DNA from: Bradyrhizobium sp.
GTDB taxonomy: Bacteria > Pseudomonadota > Alphaproteobacteria > Rhizobiales > Xanthobacteraceae
Direction: 5' to 3'
Length of the DNA: 64,000 nt
Assembly (NCBI RefSeq): GCF_022844465.1
Contig: NZ_JALHLP010000001.1
Coordinates: 372,001-436,000 of the forward strand
The notes beneath the pieces are model-generated. The model saw nothing but the letters and a program-made list of their open reading frames with translations. It did not search any database and was not told the DNA's origin. This document shows, one piece after another, positions 57,956-64,000 of the stretch. The first letter of the stretch is position 1. The number at the start of each line of letters is the position of its first letter. The position numbers and the translations under genes are program-made.

Positions 57956-58879
57956 CTAAGCGCTGATGATGTCGTGGATTTCGAGCGGCTGGTCGACCTG
58001 GGTGAACCATTCGGCGCGATTGGCCGCCCGGCGGCGGCCACGCTCGTCGAGCGGCAATTTGAGCTGGCGCAACAGGCTCGTGACTTCCTCACGGGCGGTC
58101 ACATGACCCATGCTCGGCCGCGTTCCCAGCGTCGCTTCGTCGATGTCGTCGAGCGCCGTCAACCCGCGCGGGAAGAACTCCCGGTAAACCACCCGCTCTC
58201 CGAACCCGTCGATCGCACGGAAACCGAGCCGCAGCGATAGCTCCCTGAGCCCGTCAGCGACGAGCTGCTTGTTGCGCGAGCCGATCATCGACAGGCGGTT
58301 GCGCACCACGATCCAGTCGGTGGTGGAACCATCGATCTGACGGCGCTTGCGTCTGAACTCGCGCACCATCTCCGCGTAATGGCTCTCGCCGGTCACCGAA
58401 TAGGTGGCGGGATCGACGGTGCCGAGCACGTCGAAGTCAAGGAAGCTGTCATTGATCGGCGTCACCAGCGTATCGGCCATCGAATGCGCCAGCCGCATCA
58501 GGTAGGAGTCCGAACCGGGCGTATCGATGACGATGAAGTCGTAGGCACGCTCGACCGTGCTTACCGCTTCCATGAATTGCTGGAACTCGGCGTTCTCATT
58601 GTCGGCGATCTGCATGGTCTCGCCGAGCCTGATGCAGCAATGCACGGGCATTTCGAGATTGAGCCCGGTGCGACGCGCCCAGGCGCTGCGGTTGGCGAGG
58701 TAGCGGGTAAAGCTTTGCTGGCGGCAGTCGAGGTCGATAGTGGCGACGCGCTGTCCGGCTTTCATCAGGGCGACCGCGATATGCAGTGCCGTGGTGGACT
58801 TCCCCGACCCACCCTTTTCGTTGCCCAGCACGACCACATGTGCCGAGCCCGATTGCCCCTGACTAGTCTGAACCAGCAT
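57956..58879 (-). CDS. mipZ: Division-plane positioning ATPase MipZ
   Basis: A 307-residue ParA/MinD-like ATPase that forms a polar gradient through ParB and inhibits FtsZ near the poles. Deviant Walker A K22-G-G-S-G-K27-S-T is present; family stretches include DLDCRQQSFTRYLANR and FVVID-like FIVIDTPGSDSYLMRLAHSMAD. ATG 58879 chosen; the frame is open 105 bp further up with a basic, non-homologous extension. Core cell-cycle gene of alphaproteobacteria. Confidence 0.95.
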   Translation of the reverse strand: MLVQTSQGQSGSAHVVVLGNEKGGSGKSTTALHIAVALMKAGQRVATIDLDCRQQSFTRYLANRSAWARRTGLNLEMPVHCCIRLGETMQIADNENAEFQQFMEAVSTVERAYDFIVIDTPGSDSYLMRLAHSMADTLVTPINDSFLDFDVLGTVDPATYSVTGESHYAEMVREFRRKRRQIDGSTTDWIVVRNRLSMIGSRNKQLVADGLRELSLRLGFRAIDGFGERVVYREFFPRGLTALDDIDEATLGTRPSMGHVTAREEVTSLLRQLKLPLDERGRRRAANRAEWFTQVDQPLEIHDIISA

Positions 58880-59184
58880 GACTCGACCCCTGTTCGATAT
58901 CTTCAAATCGCGCGCGGCTGCGGTCAAGCGAAATGCGCGACGACGCTTTCGAATCGCGCTGCGACTGCCTTTATGATGAATCAACTGGAGGCGCGGCGGC
59001 TATTTCAACGTCGGCGACCGACACCGGCTGGTGCGATACGTCCGGGAGCGCTTGCGCGCAGCTGCCGCGACTGGCCTTCACGGGCTGCCTTGGCGCTCAT
59101 GTTTCGTCCTTGTAAGGTCGCGGTGTCCACCGATCGCCAACAAGGCTCTTCCCCACCCCGCACACTGCAACAGATCGAGTCCCG
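58880..59184. other. Divergent region between mipZ and panC
   Basis: About 305 bp holding two divergent promoters. Three GANTC sites occur (58951, 58978, 59177), compatible with CcrM-dependent cell-cycle control of mipZ. Otherwise no repeat or small gene that I can support. Confidence 0.45.
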
Positions 59185-60036
59185 ATGTCGCGAAATCCCA
59201 TGGTCGTCCGTACCGTTCCCGCCCTGCGCCGCGCCCTCGATGGTCTGCGAACGCGCAGAGCCACCATCGCGCTGGTGCCAACCATGGGAGCACTTCACGA
59301 CGGACATGTGTCGCTGGTGCGGCAGGCCCGGCGCCGGGCGCAAAAAATCATCGTTTCGATCTTCGTCAATCCCGCGCAGTTCGCGCCCACCGAGGATTTC
59401 GGTTCCTATCCGCGAACCTGGAACGCCGACGTCGCCAAACTCGCCGCTGAAAAGGTCGACCTGATCTGGAATCCGGACGTCAAGGCAATGTACCCGGATG
59501 GCTTCGCCACCCGGATCGTGCCCGAAGGCCCCGCCGCCGCCGGTCTCGAGGACCGGTTCCGGCCGCATTTCTTCGGCGGCGTCGCCACCGTGGTGGGCAA
59601 GCTGTTTACGCAGTGCCGTCCGGATGTTGCGGTCTTCGGCGAAAAGGATTTCCAGCAATTGCGGGTGGTGACGCAAATGGCGCGGGACCTCGACCTCGGC
59701 GTCCGCGTGATCGGTTCGCGCACCGTGCGCGAGCGCGACGGGCTCGCGATGTCCTCGCGCAACGTTTACCTCTCGGCCGAACAACGACTGACGGCGCCGA
59801 CGCTGTACCGCGTCATGAAGGAAAGCGCCAAACAGCTCAAGGCCGGCGACGACTTTGCAAACGTGATGGCCGCCGGCCGCGAGCTGATCGCCCGCGCCGG
59901 CTTCGTTCCCGATTATTTCGAGGCCCGCCACGCCGAAACGCTGGCGCCGGTTGCTTCGATGCGGGAGGGGCCGGTGCGGATTCTGGTCGCCGCCAAACTC
60001 GGCGAGACCCGCCTGATCGACAATATCGCGGTCTAG
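59185..60036 (+). CDS. panC: Pantothenate synthetase
   Basis: Condenses pantoate and beta-alanine with ATP to pantothenate for coenzyme A synthesis. The 283-residue protein has the M34-GALHDGH41 nucleotide motif, the FVNPAQF pantoate site and the closing [12 protein letters not shown] and KMSKS-like S-R-N-V-Y-L segments (SSRNVYLS). No panB neighbour, so pantoate is made elsewhere. Divergent from mipZ. Confidence 0.96.
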   Translation: MSRNPMVVRTVPALRRALDGLRTRRATIALVPTMGALHDGHVSLVRQARRRAQKIIVSIFVNPAQFAPTEDFGSYPRTWNADVAKLAAEKVDLIWNPDVKAMYPDGFATRIVPEGPAAAGLEDRFRPHFFGGVATVVGKLFTQCRPDVAVFGEKDFQQLRVVTQMARDLDLGVRVIGSRTVRERDGLAMSSRNVYLSAEQRLTAPTLYRVMKESAKQLKAGDDFANVMAAGRELIARAGFVPDYFEARHAETLAPVASMREGPVRILVAAKLGETRLIDNIAV

Positions 60037-60061
60037 CTCAGAGCGGTCCGCCCTGCCCGCG

Positions 60062-60502
60062 TCACAGCAATCCGAGATCGCGCAGTTCCCGGCGCATCGG
60101 CTCCGGCATCGCCGCCACGCTGGCGGCCGAGGACCGCGTGAGGTCGGGGGGTGCTGAGTCTTCGCTGAGATAGCGCCAGCCCTGGAACGGGCGCATCGGC
60201 CGCGGCGCGACCGCAAAGACCTTGGGCTGCATCACCAGGCGACAGCGGCCGATCCCGTCCTTGTCGCGGAACGGCTCGATCGCGATGATCTTTTCGCGCG
60301 CGGCGATTTCCCCCTTGATCACCCAATAGAGCGAGCCGCCGGCCAGGATTTCGCCGTCGCGCTTCGGGGTCATCCGCGTGACATGGACATGACGAAGCGG
60401 CAGGCCCTTTTTCCGGGCAGTCGCCATCCGCTCGGCAACCCAGGACTTGAGTTCCTTGACCGACTCGCAGCCGACGGCAAGCTTGATGAGATGAAGCGGC
60501 AT
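60062..60502 (-). CDS. DUF1489 family protein
   Basis: A 146-residue protein starting MPLHLIKLAVGCESVKELKSWV, the hallmark of DUF1489, a Rhizobiales-specific family of unknown function; the mid-protein GGSLYWVIKGEI and QPKVFAVAPRPMRPFQGWRYL also match. ATG 60502 is preferred, although an in-frame GTG at 60544 would overlap the upstream gene stop as GTGA. Convergent with panC. Confidence 0.88.
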   Translation of the reverse strand: MPLHLIKLAVGCESVKELKSWVAERMATARKKGLPLRHVHVTRMTPKRDGEILAGGSLYWVIKGEIAAREKIIAIEPFRDKDGIGRCRLVMQPKVFAVAPRPMRPFQGWRYLSEDSAPPDLTRSSAASVAAMPEPMRRELRDLGLL

Positions 60503-60540
60503 GCTGGGCGATTTAGCCGCCTGCGCGCGCTTTGGAAAGG

Positions 60541-61506
60541 TCACTCATTGCTGGTGGCGGCAGTGGCCGCGCCGGCGGGCGCTGACGGCGTGAGTTGGAC
60601 CGGCGCCGCAGCGGGCGGCCGCTTCGGTGGCGGCGGCTGTTTCTTGGCGGCGGTCTGCGCGGGCGACGTCGTGGCCGCGGCCGGACGTGGCGCTGATGGC
60701 GGCGCCGCCCCCGGCTTCGGCGCGACCGCGCCCGTCGCCGGCTCTGGCGTCATGATGCTGACCGGCGGGGTGGAGGCCGAGGACGGAAATTCGGCGTTGG
60801 TCGGCTTGCCGGTGGGCGCAGACGGCGGAAGCGCCGCGACCGCGCCCGAAGCGGCCTGGGCCGGCGCGTTCCAGGACGGTGCGTAGCGCGAGATCAGGCC
60901 TTCATAGACGCGTTCGTTCATGTTGATCGCGATCTGTTGATTGTCGGTCAGCGAACGGAACACGGGGCATGCCGAGGGTGTGCAACGGTCGCGCACCGCC
61001 AGCACATAGGCCATCAGTCCATAGCGGTCGCGTTCGACTGCACGTCGAAGCGCGTGCAGGTCGGTCCCCGCGCCCTTGTTGGCGGTGGCGACATCGCCGA
61101 GCGCGGTCAGCATCGTGATCTGGGAGGCTGCGTAGGCGACCGCAGCCGCCGCCGATTCGGCGGAACCGAACAGCGCCTTTTCACAAGCATTGAGAACCGC
61201 GTCGCCGGCGAGGTCGTCGATGCAGGAAAGCTGCGGCAATGCCGCGCTGGTCGAATGAACCGGGCGCGATTCCGTGGGCGCTGCCGTTTCCCGCGGGCCA
61301 AAGCCGTGAACGGTGGCAGCGCCGGCGGCCCCGATAGAAAGCAACGCGATAACCGCCAGGGCGGCGTTGGCCACCGACCTGTCTGCGCGCAACAGCGTGG
61401 TCAGAACGACGAGCGCGAAGAAACCCGACACGGCAAGGGTCAGCCACATCGGAAAACTCGGCGAACGCCAGATATGGTCCAGCGAAGAAGCCCAAGCCCA
61501 GTTCAT
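60541..61506 (-). CDS. Membrane protein with Ala/Pro-rich C-terminus, unknown function
   Basis: A 321-residue protein with two N-terminal hydrophobic segments (MWLTLAVSGFFALVVLT near 20-38 and AALAVIALLSIGAAGAA near 48-66), a central globular part with conserved cysteines (LSCIDDLAGDAVLNACEKALFGS, DRCTPSACPVFRSLTD), and a long Ala/Pro-rich tail (about 220-321). I recall it only as a conserved Bradyrhizobium hypothetical. Its stop overlaps a possible GTG start of the DUF1489 gene. Confidence 0.8.
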   Translation of the reverse strand: MNWAWASSLDHIWRSPSFPMWLTLAVSGFFALVVLTTLLRADRSVANAALAVIALLSIGAAGAATVHGFGPRETAAPTESRPVHSTSAALPQLSCIDDLAGDAVLNACEKALFGSAESAAAAVAYAASQITMLTALGDVATANKGAGTDLHALRRAVERDRYGLMAYVLAVRDRCTPSACPVFRSLTDNQQIAINMNERVYEGLISRYAPSWNAPAQAASGAVAALPPSAPTGKPTNAEFPSSASTPPVSIMTPEPATGAVAPKPGAAPPSAPRPAAATTSPAQTAAKKQPPPPKRPPAAAPVQLTPSAPAGAATAATSNE

Positions 61507-61675
61507 GCGTCGTGCCCCTCAACGCCGCCGCAAACGATGGGCGAGAGCGATTGCATTTTCAAGGTGGTTGCGCCTCCGCAGAATGATCCTGCGAACGGGG
61601 CCTTTTGACGGCCCTGCCAACGTAACCGCGTCGGCCGCTTGGCTTGCGCAAGCCTGTTTCAGGAACCCGCCTGTT

Positions 61676-61879
61676 TCAGGAAACCGCGAGCTGGCTTTCC
61701 TTGGCGACCCGTTCGAAGGCTTCAGTTGAACTCTTGATACGATACTGGCAATCGTCACCATCGGTCGGCAGCAGGCGGATAACCTCGTAGGTGCCGCTGG
61801 CGGCCGGACGCGCCACATTGCTTGCAGTAAAATAGACAGTCTCTCCAACAGAGTACTTATGCTTCAACGCCCTCTCCAT
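61676..61879 (-). CDS. Small conserved hypothetical protein (67 residues)
   Basis: Starts MERALKHKYSVGETVYF and contains YEVIRLLPTDGDDCQYRIKS, the pattern of a short rhizobial family I recall only as hypothetical. It reads like an SH3-like beta-barrel (alternating strands, G and Y at turns), inference only. The frame is open 69 bp further up but that begins with TTG; ATG 61879 fits the homologues I remember. Confidence 0.7.
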   Translation of the reverse strand: MERALKHKYSVGETVYFTASNVARPAASGTYEVIRLLPTDGDDCQYRIKSSTEAFERVAKESQLAVS

Positions 61880-62101
61880 CACGCCAGGAACGTCGGCCGC
61901 GCTCACGATCCCCGCTAGCTTTCGACCGACTTGAGAACCCTGTGACAAGCTAGCACACCCGAGACGCCAAAAGCCAGCGACATCACGGCATGGAAAACAT
62001 GCGAATTCTGCATATTATTCAAAGCGATAATTCGCGGCATCGGGGTTGTTTCCGGCGCGATTGCATTGGTGCTGGACCGGCCCGCGCAAGCCCGCCCGGC
62101 G

Positions 62102-62785
62102 TCACACTGTCTCGAACCGTTCGATCACCAGCGTTTCGGCAAGACCCGCGCGGGTCCATTCCTGGAACGCTGGCAGCGACCCCATCGCGTCGAAATAATG
62201 CCGTGCGTCGCCGCTGACCTCGATCGCATAGGTGCGAAAGCGATGCACGACGGGTGCGAACATCGCGTCGGCGCCGCTGAACCTGCCGAACAGGAACGGC
62301 CCCTCTTTTCGGTAACGCCGGCTGCAATCGGCCCAGATGTGCTGAATCCGCGCCACATTGGCGCGGGCATCGTCCGACATCGGAATGGCGCCGACCGGGC
62401 GGCGCAGATTCATGCCGCATTCATTGCGCAATGGCAGGAATCCAGAGTGCATCTCGGCGGAAACCGAGCGCGCATGCGCGCGGGCGGCGCGGTCTTCGGG
62501 CCACAGCCCGGCTTGCGGGAATTTCTCGGCCAGATATTCGATGATCGAAAGCGAATCCCACACCGTGATCTCGCCATCGATCAACGCCGGCACCTTGCCG
62601 GATTGCGAGAAGCTCAGAAGCCGGTCCTTGTCGGCCTTGTTATCGGTGTAGAGCGGAATGAATACTTCGTCGAAAGCGATGTCGTTGGCGCGCAGCGCCA
62701 GCCACGGCCGCATCGACCATGACGAATAGTTCTTGTTGCCGATCACCAGCTTCAGCACTTGCGGGAAATCCTGTTGTTGGGGCAT
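62102..62785 (-). CDS. Glutathione S-transferase family protein
   Basis: A 227-residue GST. The thioredoxin-like N-terminal domain shows LVIGNKNYSSWSMRPWLAL with the catalytic Ser, GKVPALIDG (cis-Pro) and WDSLSIIEYLAE (the GSH-binding Ser region); the all-helical C-terminal domain follows. It resembles the GSTs annotated as stress-response or dehalogenase-like, not assignable further. ATG 62785 with AAGG upstream chosen over the 62806 start. Confidence 0.93.
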   Translation of the reverse strand: MPQQQDFPQVLKLVIGNKNYSSWSMRPWLALRANDIAFDEVFIPLYTDNKADKDRLLSFSQSGKVPALIDGEITVWDSLSIIEYLAEKFPQAGLWPEDRAARAHARSVSAEMHSGFLPLRNECGMNLRRPVGAIPMSDDARANVARIQHIWADCSRRYRKEGPFLFGRFSGADAMFAPVVHRFRTYAIEVSGDARHYFDAMGSLPAFQEWTRAGLAETLVIERFETV

Positions 62786-62868
62786 GACCTTGCCACGGTG
62801 CGCCACCGCCGTTCAACCCCTCCTGTTTGCGGTCGGGCGATCAGGGGACGGAGCGCAGCAATCACGAA

Positions 62869-63669
62869 TCAGGACGCGCCAAAATCCCGCGGCGTGAAGC
62901 TGAGATCGAGCACCCTCCATTCGCCGTAGCGGTCGACTGGCAGCATCGCATAAGGCTGGCACGCCTGTAGCGCGCTGATCGCGCCCTGCATCAGCAATGG
63001 TCCTTTCATTGAAGCGCTGGCCTCGATCAGGATCGGCTCGGCGGCGAGCCTGCCCTGCGGGGTCATCAGCACGCGCAACTTGACCCTGACGTCGTCGGAG
63101 CGTGCCAGCGAGGCTGGCAGTTTCGCGCAGGCCTTGAGGTGCCGTCGGAACTCCGCGATCACATTGTTGGCGATGTCGGCCGCCTCGGTTGCCGGTGCGT
63201 CGAAGTTGTCGCTGGCCTGCGCCGGGGCCGGCGGCGGAATGGGCGCAATATCAGGCGGCAAACCCAGGATGACCTGATACTTGATCGACAGGTCGGGCTC
63301 GGGCTGCTTGTAGGCCGGCGCCGCCGGTGGAGCCGGTTGCGGTGGCGTGAGGGCCGCCTGGCGTTGCGGTGGCGCGGCGGCCGGCGCCGCCGATGGCACA
63401 GGCGTCGCAGCAGCGGGTTTGTCGAGCAGGGAGAAATCCGGCGGCGTTGGCGCTGGTACCGGATCGGGCGCTTTCTCGGCAACAGCCGGATCTGCAGGCT
63501 CCTGCTTTTCGGCAATCTCCTGCGGAGTCACGATTTCGACCGGGATCTGCTCGGCGGTGACGGCGCTGAACGGACGGACGTCCGAAAACAGCAGCAGCAG
63601 CGTCAGCAGCGACAAATGCGCGATCGCCGATGCCGTGATATCGGTGGGTATGATCCGTCGCAGGTCCAT
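62869..63669 (-). CDS. TonB/TolA-like energy transducer protein
   Basis: A 266-residue protein with an N-terminal signal-anchor (IAHLSLLTLLLLFSDV), a long Pro/Ala-rich linker (about 60-140) that would span the periplasm, and a C-terminal domain with VKLRVLMTPQGRLAAEPILIEAS, the TonB C-terminal or TolA_bind_tri type fold. A TolA-like role in outer-membrane maintenance is as likely as TonB-dependent uptake; no exbB/exbD or tolB neighbours are visible. Confidence 0.8.
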   Translation of the reverse strand: MDLRRIIPTDITASAIAHLSLLTLLLLFSDVRPFSAVTAEQIPVEIVTPQEIAEKQEPADPAVAEKAPDPVPAPTPPDFSLLDKPAAATPVPSAAPAAAPPQRQAALTPPQPAPPAAPAYKQPEPDLSIKYQVILGLPPDIAPIPPPAPAQASDNFDAPATEAADIANNVIAEFRRHLKACAKLPASLARSDDVRVKLRVLMTPQGRLAAEPILIEASASMKGPLLMQGAISALQACQPYAMLPVDRYGEWRVLDLSFTPRDFGAS

Positions 63670-63726
63670 CGTGCGATTTTGGCTGTTTCACGTGCGACCG
63701 ATCATAGCGCCCGGCGCGGCGACGCC

Positions 63727-64000
63727 TCAATCCCATTTCGGCGCAAAGCCGGACTCGGTGAGCCGGCCGCCGCTGCTTCCCATGTTCGAGATATCGCGCA
63801 TCTCGTCTGGCGACAGATCGAAGTCGAAGATTTCGATATTCTCCGAAAGCCGCTCCAGTTTGGAGGTGCGCGGGATCGCCGCCACATTCTGCTGCACCAG
63901 CCAGCGCAGGCAGACTTGCGCCGCGGTCTTGCGGTGGCGCTCGCCGATCCGCTGTAACGCGGGGTCGTTCTTGATCCGCCCCCTGGCGACCGGACTATAG
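63727..64000 (-). CDS. Aldo/keto reductase, C-terminal part (gene runs off the window)
   Basis: The 3' part of a leftward gene, 90 codons. Reading from the window edge: YSPVARGRIKNDPALQ, then TAAQVCLRWLVQQNVAAIP and RTSKLERLSENIEIFDF, the standard closing region of the aldo/keto reductase family (NADPH-dependent carbonyl reduction). The stop TGA is at 63727. The catalytic Tyr/Lys/His lie outside the window. Confidence 0.9.
   Translation of the reverse strand, partial: YSPVARGRIKNDPALQRIGERHRKTAAQVCLRWLVQQNVAAIPRTSKLERLSENIEIFDFDLSPDEMRDISNMGSSGGRLTESGFAPKWD

Overview
The window is a stretch of chromosome from an alphaproteobacterium of the Bradyrhizobium / Nitrobacteraceae type. The support is high GC, dense gene packing with many 4-bp ATGA or GTGA overlaps, and characteristic genes: divK-pleD, mipZ, eipB (DUF1849), DUF1489, DUF3572-dinB, a phasin, a clpS-clpA pair, and dispersed rhizobial palindromic repeats. 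It reads as core chromosome. I see no integrase, transposase, tRNA, rRNA or CRISPR array.

Layout. 0-5.8 kb: a 30-residue lysine-rich peptide and the gatC-orf68-gatA-gatB operon (tRNA-dependent amidation), then a 38-residue membrane peptide facing a nitronate monooxygenase. 5.8-9.4 kb: a divergent LysR regulator and a large trypsin-like protease / NUC-endonuclease fusion. 9.6-16.8 kb: a secreted cyclase-family protein, ruvX, an AEC permease, aidB with a CPBP protease, and a two-gene unit encoding an exported caspase-like protein and a VanX-like D,D-dipeptidase. 16.9-19.9 kb: pyrB, a pyrC-like gene lacking the HxH metal motif, and plsY. 19.9-30.8 kb: amidase, dprA, topA-rnr-DUF983, Nudix, LLM flavin monooxygenase, rpmG.

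30.9-39.2 kb: MFS transporter, split YeeE/YedE pair, pleD-divK cell-cycle signalling, DUF3572-dinB, RidA and eipB. 39.4-46.4 kb: second RidA, glycerophosphodiesterase, FemAB/GNAT-like protein, HIT protein, then a leftward run azlC-azlD, Bug-type binding protein and TrmO-like protein, and a lytic transglycosylase. 46.6-50.3 kb: PilZ protein, clpA, clpS. 50.7-57.6 kb: TadG-like vWA protein, phasin, D-Ala-D-Ala carboxypeptidase with SPOR domain, J-domain membrane protein, vWA protein, and a membrane-anchored alpha/beta hydrolase. 57.9-64 kb: mipZ, panC, DUF1489, small hypotheticals, GST, a TonB/TolA-like protein, and the end of an aldo/keto reductase.

Most interesting points: the cytoplasmic-looking protease-nuclease fusion (6801-8960), a candidate self-activating effector; the exported caspase/D,D-dipeptidase pair (14583-16786); the dihydroorotase homologue with a destroyed HxH motif beside pyrB; a 13-bp dyad shared by the phasin and alpha/beta-hydrolase upstream regions; tiny genes at 201-293, 4555-4671 and 3817-4023; and several families of dispersed palindromic repeats, one of which supplies the pyrC stop codon. 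All functional calls are from reading the translated sequence and motif recognition; no database search was run.
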